DNA from: UBA8941 sp963780545
GTDB lineage: Archaea; Thermoproteota; Bathyarchaeia; TCS64
Direction: 5' to 3'
Assembly (NCBI GenBank): GCA_963780545.1
Contig: CAWACK010000019.1
Coordinates: forward strand, 9,568-73,567
Length of the DNA: 64,000 nt
Below are positions 54,557-63,064 of the stretch, in pieces (the first letter of the stretch is position 1; the number at the start of each line of letters is the position of its first letter). The notes below the pieces were generated by a model that saw only the letters and a list, made by a program, of their open reading frames with translations, ran no database searches and was not told the origin of the DNA. Both the position numbers and the translations under genes were made by a program.

Positions 54557-54893
54557 CGGTGTCCCCGTCACTGAGACCAAAATGCCTTCTGTGTCTGGGA
54601 AGTAGACAGCTTACAAACCCTTGAAAAGGTGTTCGATACGAATTTCCCGTCCTTAAAAAATATACCGAGTTCGTGCCAATTAGTCAGACATATCCTTAGT
54701 CCAAGGTTCATTAGAGAAGGAGTACTCAGAACCTCTCTCGCGCACGCTGTTCTGAAGTATTTAATTTAGGGACGGGCCAGCGCGTACTCAACTGTCTCGT
54801 GCTCTGATATGCTCAGGTTGCGCGTGGGTGCTGTCTAGGCCTTGTGCAGTTAACATATAATTGACTCTAAATAACTGAGAAAAAGATGAAGAG
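54557..54893. other. Intergenic
   Basis: No gene is supported. A CG tract is at 54739-54747, the first after 46.8 kb. TACTTAAAAAATATACC-like AT sequence near 54650 could be promoter or terminator. Confidence 0.35.
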
Positions 54894-55283
54894 TCACTTG
54901 GCTTGTTTCTTCATATACTCCTCTACTTGGGCGAACTGCTTCTTGAACTCAACGAGGTCGATGTCGGCCGCATGAAGTATCGAGCTCCACCCAGTCGTGA
55001 ACCTCGTCAACATAGCGGTCTCAGCGATCTCCTCATCCGTGGCGCCGTTCATCCTCGCGGCTCGTGTGTGGAAGTAGACGCAGTACGGACACTTTATCGA
55101 GGCCGCGACAGCCAGCCCCATGAGCTCCCTGTACTTTGCAGGTATCTTGGTCTTCCCGAAGGAGTAAGTCTTCATCTCCGCCCACTCATGTGGTAGGGCC
55201 TCTGGTGGGATTGCTTTGAACTGGTCTAACACCAAACCCATGGTCTTCTTGATGTCTGCCAAGGTTTCCTTATTTTCTGACAC
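54894..55283 (-). CDS. AhpD-like carboxymuconolactone decarboxylase-family protein
   Basis: 129 residues with VAASIKCPYCVYFHTRAARM, whose C-x2-C and downstream His form the AhpD redox site, preceded by TKIPAKYRELMGLAVAA and followed by NGATDEEIAETAMLTRFTTG. Likely a thiol peroxidase or peroxiredoxin partner. It is single-domain, unlike the tandem protein at 30472-31256. Confidence 0.9.
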   Translation of the reverse strand: MSENKETLADIKKTMGLVLDQFKAIPPEALPHEWAEMKTYSFGKTKIPAKYRELMGLAVAASIKCPYCVYFHTRAARMNGATDEEIAETAMLTRFTTGWSSILHAADIDLVEFKKQFAQVEEYMKKQAK

Positions 55284-55432
55284 TTTTGGTCACCGTTTAG
55301 CGATTAGGAATCCCTTTTAATAAATTGCATGCCACTAAATTCGCCTAAATAATAAGTATTGGAATATGCGCAGCCATCAGGTGGAAGTCGCGCGCGCGAA
55401 TCAGGAAGCCCACCTCTTTAAGAGATGGGTGT

Positions 55433-55729
55433 TCACTTCTCAAATTTAATTATTGGCGAACAGAGCTTGAATGTCTGTTCTGTAACGCCTGCTTCCTCGA
55501 AGACCTTTTTCATCCTTGGCGTACCCATGAGATGAATGAAGTCGAGTACCGCCTCATCATCCCAATCAAAGACAATGTAATGTTGGTTAGGGTCCTCTGC
55601 TAGTTGATAGATTATTCCTCCCATCGAACCCTTTCTGTTCACAGCATCGTCCTGAAATCCTTTTAGCCATTTGGCGTGGTCCTTTACTCTCTCGTGTACA
55701 ATTACCTTGCCCAAATTCGAAGTCTCCAC
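55433..55729 (-). CDS. Small dimeric alpha/beta-barrel-like protein
   Basis: 98 residues: GKVIVHERVKDHAKWLKGFQ, DDAVNRKGSMGGIIYQLAED, NQHYIVFDWDDEAVLDFIHL. The layout fits ABM/DUF3764-like barrels acting on or binding small molecules. Single gene; a CG tract (55389-55398) and a short piece of the conserved leader follow its stop. Confidence 0.7.
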   Translation of the reverse strand: METSNLGKVIVHERVKDHAKWLKGFQDDAVNRKGSMGGIIYQLAEDPNQHYIVFDWDDEAVLDFIHLMGTPRMKKVFEEAGVTEQTFKLCSPIIKFEK

Positions 55730-55799
55730 TTTGTATTGGGAGTCCTAATTAATTAATTCAGTTATAACGTACGCAAATCGAGTGTGAGACATTGACCTA

Positions 55800-55882
55800 T
55801 CCGCCTCCTTTCAAGAGATGTCTAGGTTTTAAGAAGCTGAAACTAGCCGTGATATCTTGAGGTAAGGTTCACTTCAGAGGCC
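55800..55882. repeat. Dispersed repeat B, copy 1
   Basis: About 80 bases around CTAGGTTTTAAGAAG, with clear similarity to 58978-59060 (shared GCCTCCT, AGAGAT, CTTGAGGT blocks). Confidence 0.55.
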
Positions 55883-55956
55883 AACTTCGTCGTCATTGAT
55901 AGAATCCGAATAGCACCTACCTCCAACACTCGTGCGTATCCTATCTTGTGATTAAT

Positions 55957-56301
55957 TTACTTCGGATTTGTACCTTGGAACCAATAGAAAGTTGCAGGCT
56001 CGTTTCCTACAACCCAGCCATCGTGCCCCGGCGGAATATCGACTACATCACCTGGACCCATATCCATTTCTTGGCCATCGTCCGCTTTCACATGTAATTT
56101 ACCCGACATCAATAATCCGAAATGGTGCATTTGACAGGACTTTGTTCCAGCGATTGGCTTCTGGTCTTTCGACCATCGCCACCCGGGCTGATAGGTTTGC
56201 TTCATAATAGACACGTCGCCTAATTTGATGGTGTCTACCCTTGTATTTGGAGGCGTCTTCGTCTCATCAGGTTTCTGGAAATTCTTCTTTTGAAGAACCA
56301 T
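55957..56301 (-). CDS. Cupin-domain protein
   Basis: About 114 residues from ATG 56301 (MVLQKKNFQKPDETKTPPNT). QTYQPGWRWSKDQKPIAGTK, HHFGLLMSGKLHVKADDGQE and MDMGPGDVVDIPPGHDGWVV form one cupin barrel with His/Glu-type metal ligands partly present (MHHFGL...). Possibly a small sensor or dioxygenase-like protein. Confidence 0.85.
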   Translation of the reverse strand: MVLQKKNFQKPDETKTPPNTRVDTIKLGDVSIMKQTYQPGWRWSKDQKPIAGTKSCQMHHFGLLMSGKLHVKADDGQEMDMGPGDVVDIPPGHDGWVVGNEPATFYWFQGTNPK

Positions 56302-56310
56302 ACTTTTCAC

Positions 56311-56625
56311 CCGATATTTTTTTCTGAATCCCAGATATTAAACGTATACTATTTCAACGTTGAGAGTGCGAAGTCAGCTAAGGGGTTGACTTTAGGGGTC
56401 AACTTTATGGGCGCAAATAGACTCCAAGCAACGTCAATTGTACACAATCATTGAACTAACAAAGACGCGCGCAATCCTCAATGAGCTCTGGCTCTTAGAT
56501 CTATAAGAAATAACTAAACAGGCTAGCGTGCATCAAATTCCCAGATGGATTCTATCGCTCTCTCGCTCGAAAATATTTGCGAAATTGTAGTGTAAACCTT
56601 GGAGTGCATAATAATATGATCTGCT
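56311..56625. other. Intergenic
   Basis: About 315 bases without a supported gene; CG tract at 56466-56472. Confidence 0.4.
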
Positions 56626-57711
56626 CTAATTCGATGTATCCCTACCAAGAATATTCCATATGCACTCAACTTTCCCTTTTCGAACCCCATAAAACTTCTC
56701 ATGCAGCTTCACTGTTCCATCGAGATAAGATGGAATAAACTCCACTTGATCCCCAACGCTGAGATCAATCGGCTTATCCTTCTCCAGCCTAGTGTTCTCA
56801 GCATTAATTGCACCAACCCTCAGATCGCTCCTACCAGAAACCATGATTGAATCTTTCTGCGCATGCATCGACATCAAACCCGAATCGCAGATAACCCTGT
56901 ATTCACTAGGCCTACTAATGACGGTGGAGAGCACACTGAGCGCACAGTCAAACTCAGGCGTGTGTGGATGATACCCGGCATCCATCAAAATGTAACTGCC
57001 CGCCTGCACCTCCGTGACCCCAGGAGTCACACCGCTAACATCGTAGGTCCCCGTGGAGCCAGTGGAAACTTCTCTTACCTCTATTCCCGATTTTTCGAGA
57101 ACCTCCTTGGTCTTAAGCAGGATACCCTCCGACTTTTCAATCTCCAGCTTTCTTCTATCGCGGGGCTCCAGGCTCGACAAATGTCCCTCAAAGTTCATCA
57201 GCCCCATAAAGCTTAGTCCTTTTAACTCCGTAATTCGCTTGGTCAACTTAAAGGCTGGCTCGCCGGATTCAACTCCACACCGATTTGATCCCGTATGTAT
57301 ATCGACTAAGACATTAAGCTTGGCTCCCTCCCTTAGGGCTGCCTTCGAAAGCTGCTCAGCATTAATAACATTGTCAACGATAACTGAAATGTCAGCATAT
57401 TTAGTTAAAGCGATGAGTCTATTGATCTTTTTCGGCGTTACAATCTCGTTTGTAACCATGATATCATTGATGCCCGATGCTGCCATGATTTCTGCTTCAG
57501 CTAACTTTTGACAACATATTCCTTTAGCTCCAGCCCTGATCTGTTTATGAGCTAGGATGGGGGTCCTATGAACTTTAGTGTGAGCCCTAAGTTTTGCTTT
57601 CTTATCTGCGAAAAAGTGACTCATTTTTGAGATATTTTTCTCCATTAGATCCAAATCAATCAGAAGTGCAGGTGTGTCGATCTCGTTCTTTTCAAGACCT
57701 ATTTCAGACAT
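56626..57711 (-). CDS. D-threonine aldolase/DSD1-type PLP protein with altered zinc site
   Basis: 361 residues. LRAHTKVHRTPILAHKQIRA carries the PLP-binding Lys (about 46); VLVDIHTGSNRCGVESGEP, LMNFEGHLSSLEPRDRRKLE and VSTGSTGTYDVSGVTPGVTE follow the fold-type III barrel. C-terminal IPSYLDGTVKLHEKFYGVRK aligns with the DSD1 segment usually reading P-S-H-C-D, whose His and Cys bind zinc. Here they are Tyr and Leu. The enzyme may be metal-free with another activity, for example racemase or aldolase. Monocistronic. Confidence 0.85.
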   Translation of the reverse strand: MSEIGLEKNEIDTPALLIDLDLMEKNISKMSHFFADKKAKLRAHTKVHRTPILAHKQIRAGAKGICCQKLAEAEIMAASGINDIMVTNEIVTPKKINRLIALTKYADISVIVDNVINAEQLSKAALREGAKLNVLVDIHTGSNRCGVESGEPAFKLTKRITELKGLSFMGLMNFEGHLSSLEPRDRRKLEIEKSEGILLKTKEVLEKSGIEVREVSTGSTGTYDVSGVTPGVTEVQAGSYILMDAGYHPHTPEFDCALSVLSTVISRPSEYRVICDSGLMSMHAQKDSIMVSGRSDLRVGAINAENTRLEKDKPIDLSVGDQVEFIPSYLDGTVKLHEKFYGVRKGKVECIWNILGRDTSN

Positions 57712-58102
57712 TCTTAAACAATACTCACCATGTACAATTAATTAAAATTGCGTAATTCAACTCACATGGATATATTTTCAATGAGTAAAAATGTGAGCGC
57801 GCTGGCTCGTCCCTAAAATAGGCACACGCCTAACAATCCCCAGTAAACCCGCACAGCAACGCCAAGAAAACGGATGAAGCCCACGCGGACAGGACACCAC
57901 TTAACCACACCATCACGCAGCCCCGAAGCCAAGACGTACGCTAGCTTGTTTAGAAAATCACTTTCCCAGATACTTCACATCAGTCACCGCAGCCGAATCG
58001 CGTTCATTGTGACTGCTGTCCGCTTAATCGCGCGTGCGAATTATGCGATACTTGACAAAGTTTATTACGTTGATTCTCGCAGACGCAGCGAGGAAATAAA
58101 TA
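57712..58102. other. Intergenic
   Basis: About 390 bases. The middle (57800-57950) is more GC-rich than usual for intergenic DNA but has no convincing frame; a structured RNA is possible but not shown. CG-like tract at 58029-58038. Confidence 0.4.
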
Positions 58103-58588
58103 ATGGTCAGAATCATGCGGAGAGATAAGCAACTACTTTCAAAGGAAGACACCGATGCTGTAATGAAGAGATGCACAAACGGCGTCCTAGCGTGCATGGG
58201 CGATGACGATTATCCCTACGCGGTTCCCCTTAGCTTTGTCTATTACAACGAGAAAATCTATTTCCACTCAGCAAAAAACGGACATAAGATCGCCGCTATT
58301 ATGAATAACCCGAAGGTATCTTTCGCAGTAGTAGATGAAGATACGATAGTTAGTGAAAAATTCACCACCTATTTCCGCAGCGTCATCGCGTTTGGCAAAG
58401 CAAGAATTGTTGAGGGTGATGAGGGGCGGGAGGCTTTGAAGGCTTTAGTTGAAAAGTATTCAGGAGATCAACCTGAAGAGGCAAAACGTAGGGAAATATC
58501 TGGATGTACGCAAGCCTATGTTGTTGCTATCGACGTCGAGCATATAACTGGCAAGGAAGCCATCGAGTACATTAAAGCTAAGAAATAA
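58103..58588 (+). CDS. Pyridoxamine 5'-phosphate oxidase-family (NimA-like) flavoprotein
   Basis: 161 residues from ATG 58103 (or 58115). VMKRCTNGVLACMGDDDYPY, AVPLSFVYYNEKIYFHSAKN, GHKIAAIMNNPKVSFAVVDE and YFRSVIAFGKARIVEGDEGR follow NimA-like FMN proteins associated with reduction of nitro compounds or as general flavin sinks. A conserved GHK segment should bind FMN phosphate. Confidence 0.88.
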   Translation: MVRIMRRDKQLLSKEDTDAVMKRCTNGVLACMGDDDYPYAVPLSFVYYNEKIYFHSAKNGHKIAAIMNNPKVSFAVVDEDTIVSEKFTTYFRSVIAFGKARIVEGDEGREALKALVEKYSGDQPEEAKRREISGCTQAYVVAIDVEHITGKEAIEYIKAKK

Positions 58589-58709
58589 TTTTAATAGTTG
58601 AAAATTCACACCCGAATACGAATAGCGCGCGTATGAAGGATCTTAGAGACTCTCGCCTTTTTCGTGCACGCATCAATAATCAGTATAGTACTAAGGAAGG
58701 TTACCTGAT

Positions 58710-58898
58710 CTAGACTGGAGTATCATCCTCGTTCGCAACGTCAGTTTTAGGCAGTGCTACCCCAAACTCCATCTCTAAGGATTGCTCAAGGAAGTTTCTA
58801 ATCAAAGTTAGGGCGTCAGTGTTTTCCTCTTTGGCTCTTGATTCGGCTGCAATCCAAACCAAATCTGAAACCTCAATATTCACTTTATGGTTGGTCAT
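58710..58898 (-). CDS. Small protein, possibly RHH-like
   Basis: 62 residues from ATG 58898 (MTNHKVNIEVSDLVWIAAES); the frame is open to 58976 but that part is Cys-rich and unlike it. A first strand and two helices (AKEENTDALTLIRNFLEQSL) recall ribbon-helix-helix proteins. Role unknown; no toxin partner is adjacent. Confidence 0.5.
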   Translation of the reverse strand: MTNHKVNIEVSDLVWIAAESRAKEENTDALTLIRNFLEQSLEMEFGVALPKTDVANEDDTPV

Positions 58899-58977
58899 GT
58901 CATCACACAATCTTGTACCGTAGCTGTCAGATAAAATACATACTACGTGCACGCATTGGAGTCTACATTCATTCAAC

Positions 58978-59060
58978 TGCCTCCTCCTCAGAGATACCTA
59001 GGTTTTAAGAAGATGAATTATGCCACGATGCCTTGAGGTTGGGTTGATTCTCACCCTGAG
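58978..59060. repeat. Dispersed repeat B, copy 2
   Basis: See 55800-55882. This copy precedes two small genes on opposite strands. Confidence 0.55.
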
Positions 59061-59110
59061 CCTCGACCTTCGAGGCGGTGAATTTAACGCATAAAGACGT
59101 GGAGCGGAGC

Positions 59111-59245
59111 ATGGGTGAGGCTGCGAGGCCCCACGACATCTACGCGTGCTACAACTGCCCAGACTGGCCCCACTGCAAGCACAGAAGAAGAGCCAAATAC
59201 ATGAGTAACCTAGACCAGTGGACTAAATGCCCACGCATCAAGTAG
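59111..59245 (+). CDS. Small Cys-rich protein
   Basis: 44 residues from ATG 59111: MGEAARPHDIYACYNCPDWP, HCKHRRRAKYMSNLDQWTKC. Four Cys and two His could hold zinc or a cluster. It ends at TAG 59243-59245, followed by a short CG-like string. Confidence 0.5.
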   Translation: MGEAARPHDIYACYNCPDWPHCKHRRRAKYMSNLDQWTKCPRIK

Positions 59246-59252
59246 CGCGTAC

Positions 59253-59381
59253 TCACATATCCCGCGTTGGGTAATGCTTCTTAGTCCCGCGGACACCCTT
59301 CAACGCATCTCGTAGTTGATTATCCCGCTTCTCGGATTCGGTGAATACTCTGTAACCCCTCTTCGACTCTTGCACCTTCAT
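59253..59381 (-). CDS. Small basic protein
   Basis: 42 residues from ATG 59381: MKVQESKRGYRVFTESEKRD, NQLRDALKGVRGTKKHYPTR. Charged and helical; convergent with the Cys-rich protein and 21 bases downstream of the truncated membrane paralogue, so likely co-transcribed with it. Confidence 0.4.
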   Translation of the reverse strand: MKVQESKRGYRVFTESEKRDNQLRDALKGVRGTKKHYPTRDM

Positions 59382-59402
59382 CGGCTCGTCATCTCCACTG
59401 AT

Positions 59403-59591
59403 CTACTTGGGAAGCGTGGTTAAAGAACCACTAAACTCCATATATCTCGCGAACGCGACACTTATCTCCTGGGACTTGAGTATGAGCTCCTGGTTCCTCT
59501 GGCTTATTCTAATGTTCATCACGTAGTAGATTGCTGCTATCGTCACGCTGGTCGCCGTAACCAATACTCCAATCGCCTGTGCATAAACCAT
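59403..59591 (-). CDS. Short membrane protein, truncated relative of 41604-42194
   Basis: 62 residues: one helix (AIGVLVTATSVTIAAIYYV) then ISQRNQELILKSQEISVAFA. Matches the N-terminus of the 196-residue protein at 41604-42194 in layout and shares its leader (59601-59635), but lacks the globular part. It may be a truncated duplicate that is still expressed. Confidence 0.55.
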   Translation of the reverse strand: MVYAQAIGVLVTATSVTIAAIYYVMNIRISQRNQELILKSQEISVAFARYMEFSGSLTTLPK

Positions 59592-59600
59592 ACAATCACT

Positions 59601-59635
59601 GATTAGAGTCAGGTGGAAGTGAGAATAAGGCTATT
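59601..59635 (-). repeat. Conserved leader, copy 3
   Basis: Minus strand TAGCCTTATTCTCACTTCCA then CCTGACTCTAATC, ten bases before the 59591 start. Matches 41561-41589. Confidence 0.7.
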
Positions 59636-59789
59636 GAGCCTATATTCACCTGACCACGTGTGCCAAGTCTTCGTAGCCTAAATTAAAAAGGAGATAAAAT
59701 AGGCCAATAAAAACCCGATTGGCATAGCCATACATAATGTGTTTTAATTAACTGATAGTAACCAATTTGATTTAGGGAGTGTGTGGTGT

Positions 59790-61529
59790 TTGGGAAAAGT
59801 AATCCGCGTAAACATGACCGACCTCAAAACTGGTGTAAGGAACACCAAGAAGAGGTACGAGAACATGGGCGGGAGGTGGTTGACCAGCAGCATCGTCTAC
59901 GATGAAGTCGACCCAACCTGCCACCCTCTCGGGCCCAATAACAAGCTGGTCTTTGCACCCGGCATCGTGACCGGGACGAATGCACCCAGCTCGGGTAGGC
60001 TATCCGTGGGTGGCAAGTCACCTCTCACAATGGGGATAAAAGAATCAAACGCTGGAACCCCATTCAGTCAAAAGCTAGCCAGACTGGGATTCGACGCCAT
60101 CATCGTCGAAGGCGCTGCCAGAAATAATGAATTCTGGCTCCTAAGAATCAACAAGAGAGGCGCGAAGTTTTACCCAGCCACGAAGTACCTTGGCGAGGGG
60201 CTCTACGAGGTTTACCCCAAGGTCTTCAAAGAGTACGGTGATAAAATCGCAATCGCGGGTATAGGCATAGCAGGTGAACAACGTCTATCTAACGCTGGGA
60301 TATGCTTCAACGATGCTGATAAGAGGCCGAGCAGATACGCGGGACGCGGAGGACTGGGTGCCGTCATGGGCAGCAAGGGGCTAAAGTTCATAGTTGTGGA
60401 CGATGAAGGTGCTCCACCAATCAAGCTCGCTGACGAAAATATATTCAGAAACGGGGCGAAGAAACTCACAGAAGCAATCACAACTCACGGAGTCACTAAG
60501 GCTGGAGGCACACTAAACGCCTATGGCACAGCAGCACTCGTGAACGTCCTCAACGAAATCGGGGGCCTACCCACTCGTAACTTCAGGGAGGGGAGATTCG
60601 AGGGCGCCGCAAAGATCTCGGGGGAGGCGATAGCTGAGATCTGCAAGACTCGAGGCGGAGTGGGCAAGATGGGCCATGCGTGCAACCCCGGATGCATCAT
60701 CAGATGCAGCAACGTCTACCCAAGAAAGGATGGGAGTGAATACGTCTCATGCATCGAGTACGAGTCGACCTGGGCCTTCGGCGCTAACTGCGGTATCGAT
60801 AACCTCGACCAGATCGCGGAGATGATCTACCAGAGTAATGACATCGGCGTGGACACAATCGAGGCTGGGGGAGCGATCGCCGTCGCAATGGATGGGGGCT
60901 TGGCCAAGTTCGGGGACGGAGAGAAGGCGATCGAGTTCATGAACGAGATCAAGAAGGGCACCCCACTAGGGAAAGCCTTTGGAAGTGGCGCAGCCACAAT
61001 TGGGAGACTCCTAGGCGTATCACGTGTACCAGGCGTGAAGGGGCAGAATATGCCAGCGTACGAGCCCCGAGCAGTGAAGGGAATAGGTGTAACATATGCG
61101 ACCACGCCCATGGGCGCAGATCACACAGCTGGCTACACCATCGCCCCAGAGGTGCTTGGAGTTGGGGGTAAGCTAGACCCCCTTAGCACGGACAAGATTG
61201 GGCTCGCCCGAGCATTCCAGGAGACCACCGCCTTCGTGGACGCGTCCGGATATTGCCTCTTCATAGCGTTTCCAGTGATAGACATCCCATCCGGTCTCGA
61301 AGGGGCCGTTGAGACATGCAATGGAGTGCTTGGGACGAATTGGACGACGGAGGACGTTGGGAGAATAGGTAAGGAGATCCTGAGGAAGGAGAGAGCCTTC
61401 AACAAGGCTGCCGGCTTCACGAACTCCGACGACAGGCTACCAGAGTTCATGAAGTACGAGAAGCTGCCACCCCACAACACGGTCTTCGATGTATCCGATA
61501 AGGACCTGGATAAGGTTTTCAAGCCTTAG
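59790..61529 (+). CDS. Aldehyde ferredoxin oxidoreductase
   Basis: About 579 residues from TTG 59790 (LGKVIRVNMTDLKTGVRNTK). Tungsten/molybdopterin enzymes of this family oxidise aldehydes to acids with ferredoxin. Cofactor loops: VFAPGIVTGTNAPSSGRLSV, SNAGTPFSQKLARLGFDAII, RYAGRGGLGAVMGSKGLKFI. The cluster site is HACNPGCIIRCSNVY with a fourth Cys in VDASGYCLF. Spacing C-x3-C-x3-C occurs in several archaeal AORs. Two MoaD-like proteins follow directly, as expected for cofactor maturation. Confidence 0.95.
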   Translation: MGKVIRVNMTDLKTGVRNTKKRYENMGGRWLTSSIVYDEVDPTCHPLGPNNKLVFAPGIVTGTNAPSSGRLSVGGKSPLTMGIKESNAGTPFSQKLARLGFDAIIVEGAARNNEFWLLRINKRGAKFYPATKYLGEGLYEVYPKVFKEYGDKIAIAGIGIAGEQRLSNAGICFNDADKRPSRYAGRGGLGAVMGSKGLKFIVVDDEGAPPIKLADENIFRNGAKKLTEAITTHGVTKAGGTLNAYGTAALVNVLNEIGGLPTRNFREGRFEGAAKISGEAIAEICKTRGGVGKMGHACNPGCIIRCSNVYPRKDGSEYVSCIEYESTWAFGANCGIDNLDQIAEMIYQSNDIGVDTIEAGGAIAVAMDGGLAKFGDGEKAIEFMNEIKKGTPLGKAFGSGAATIGRLLGVSRVPGVKGQNMPAYEPRAVKGIGVTYATTPMGADHTAGYTIAPEVLGVGGKLDPLSTDKIGLARAFQETTAFVDASGYCLFIAFPVIDIPSGLEGAVETCNGVLGTNWTTEDVGRIGKEILRKERAFNKAAGFTNSDDRLPEFMKYEKLPPHNTVFDVSDKDLDKVFKP

Positions 61530-61566
61530 GTATCCTTATTCCCATCCCATTAAGAGGAATCATCGG

Positions 61567-61842
61567 TTGATCGAGGTCCACCTATACGGGAAGCTACGCC
61601 GCTTTGCTGAGCAGAAGTCAGCCACGGGGGACTCTATACTCTACATCGAGCCCAGTGACAAGGATACGATACGTGGCACGATCATTCGAATGAGTATACC
61701 TCTCTCTGAGGTTGGGACCAACATCTTCCTAAATGGTGAGCTTTCTAGTCTCGAAAGAGTCTTAAAGGATGGTGATCGTTTGGGGATTTTTCCCGACGAT
61801 ATGCAGCTTCTCTACAAGTGGTACTTCAAGAGGGTGGAGTAG
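61567..61842 (+). CDS. MoaD/ubiquitin-like protein without terminal GG
   Basis: 91 residues from TTG 61567 (IEVHLYGKLRRFAEQKSATG). Beta-grasp fold: LSEVGTNIFLNGELSSLERV, LKDGDRLGIFPDDMQLLYKW. Unlike sulfur carriers it ends YFKRVE, so it cannot be C-terminally adenylated in the usual way; it may be a structural partner of AOR. It starts 37 bases after the AOR stop. Confidence 0.78.
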   Translation: MIEVHLYGKLRRFAEQKSATGDSILYIEPSDKDTIRGTIIRMSIPLSEVGTNIFLNGELSSLERVLKDGDRLGIFPDDMQLLYKWYFKRVE

Positions 61843-61844
61843 AA

Positions 61845-62087
61845 TTGGTGGAGGTCGAGTTGAGGCTGTTCGGGGAACTTAGAGGTTACATGAAGGATCT
61901 GGAGATAGGTGAAGCGCGGATCATTGAACTCAGCGAAGGTGCCACAATTGGAGAATTGATGAAGAATCTAAAAATCCCAGACGAGATCGTTAAGATTATT
62001 TTTGTGAATGGCAGGAGTAGGGGCCTCGACTACACACTCCATGAAGAGGACAGGGTAGCATTATTTCCACCCGTGGCAGGTGGCTAA
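61845..62087 (+). CDS. MoaD/ThiS-family sulfur carrier
   Basis: 80 residues from TTG 61845 (VEVELRLFGELRGYMKDLEI). SEGATIGELMKNLKIPDEIV, VKIIFVNGRSRG and EDRVALFPPVAGG end in the catalytic di-glycine. It should carry sulfur for molybdopterin or tungstopterin synthesis for the AOR gene upstream. Two bases separate it from the previous stop. Confidence 0.88.
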   Translation: MVEVELRLFGELRGYMKDLEIGEARIIELSEGATIGELMKNLKIPDEIVKIIFVNGRSRGLDYTLHEEDRVALFPPVAGG

Positions 62088-62210
62088 GCTCAAGTTAGGG
62101 AAAACCTAGCGCGCGAATGTGCCCTGTTTGATCTGTAAGTTTTTCCTGATAATCTACAAAGCAATTATGTATTCTATAACCATTTATCTTTTTAGGAAAG
62201 GTGATTTAAC

Positions 62211-62983
62211 GTGTATGATTTCAAGGATAAGGTGGCGGTTGTAACTGGGGCTTCTCGTGGGATTGGGAGATCTATTGCATTAGCTCTCGCGAGAGACGGC
62301 TGTGCAGTAACTGTTAATTATCTTAAGAGACGGGGCAAAGCGGATGAGGTCGTTAATTCCATTCGGCAGATGGGTGGAAAGGCTATAGCTGTTAGATGCG
62401 ACGTCTCGAAAAGGGAGGAGGTGGAGAACATGTTTAAAGCGACAATAAAGGCGTTCAACAAGGTCGATATTCTCGTTAACAATGCGGGAATAGGCGTTGT
62501 AGCGTCGTTGCTTGAGACAACGGATGAGATATGGGATAAACAATTGGATATTAACCTCAAAGGCGTCTTTCTCTGTACTCAGATAGCCGCAAGGTACATG
62601 GTTGACAGGAATTATGGAAAGATTGTAAACATTTCCTCTAACTCGGGGTTTGGTATAGATATGCCCGGTGAGACTAGCTACGCTGTCTCAAAAGCAGGTG
62701 TAATACAGCTTACTAAAAGTTCAGCCTATGACCTCGGAAAACATAATATTAACGTCAACTGTGTCGCACCTGGAGCAATTGAAACCGATATGCTTAGAGA
62801 GGAGGCTCGGAGGATGAAGAATACGAAAAGGTACTTGAGGGAAGGAGAAACAAATCGTCTCTGGGGATAACTGGCACCCCCGAAGACGTTGCCAATGCGG
62901 TGCTGTTCTTCGCCAGCGATAAATCGAGATTCATTACCGGAAAAACCCTTCTAGTTGATGGCGGACGAAGAGATTTCCTTTAA
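62211..62983 (+). pseudogene. FabG-like short-chain dehydrogenase, one frameshift near the C-terminus
   Basis: Starts GTG 62211. VAVVTGASRGIGRSIALALA (TGx3GxG), VDILVNNAGIGVVASLLETT, KIVNISSNSGFGIDMPGETS and YAVSKAGVIQLTKSSAYDLG (Tyr-x3-Lys) are complete. The frame ends at TAA 62868-62870. A one-base shift near 62855 gives the normal C-terminus GITGTPEDVANAVLFFASDK, RFITGKTLLVDGGRR, ending at 62983. Total about 257 residues as in the family. The shift lies near a GGGG run. Confidence 0.87.
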
Positions 62984-63064
62984 ACCCTCTTGAATGTAGC
63001 GCGCGCGCTTTCTGCCTGTTTGTTTATGTTTGTTTGTAGATCGAGTGAGGTTTGGGTTTGGGGC

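Larger units (their letters stand above)
1537..63008. repeat. Dispersed alternating CG tracts (about 60)
   Basis: Runs of 6-12 alternating C and G, often inside a palindrome such as TTCGCGCGTGCGAA. Positions include 1537, 1846, 1924, 2430, 3228, 4484, 4773, 5459, 6551, 6839, 9304, 9414, 9647, 9919, 11158, 12119, 13673, 15376, 16223, 18749, 23963, 28199, 28369, 30227, 31324, 33135, 33330, 33624, 35084, 36993, 37529, 37759, 37911, 37993, 41334, 41416, 41457, 41515, 43011, 43443, 44685, 46785, 55389, 56466, 58029, 58625, 62109 and 62999. Nearly all are intergenic; exceptions are inside 44040-44642 and 44845-45744. None lies between 46795 and 54738. Confidence 0.85.

Noticed and set aside
57800..57950. 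GC-richer intergenic block as a tRNA or structured RNA
   Set aside because: No cloverleaf or long stem could be drawn.
1537..63008. CG tracts as a CRISPR array or iterated origin
   Set aside because: They are not regularly spaced, have no constant repeat/spacer structure, and are spread across the whole window.
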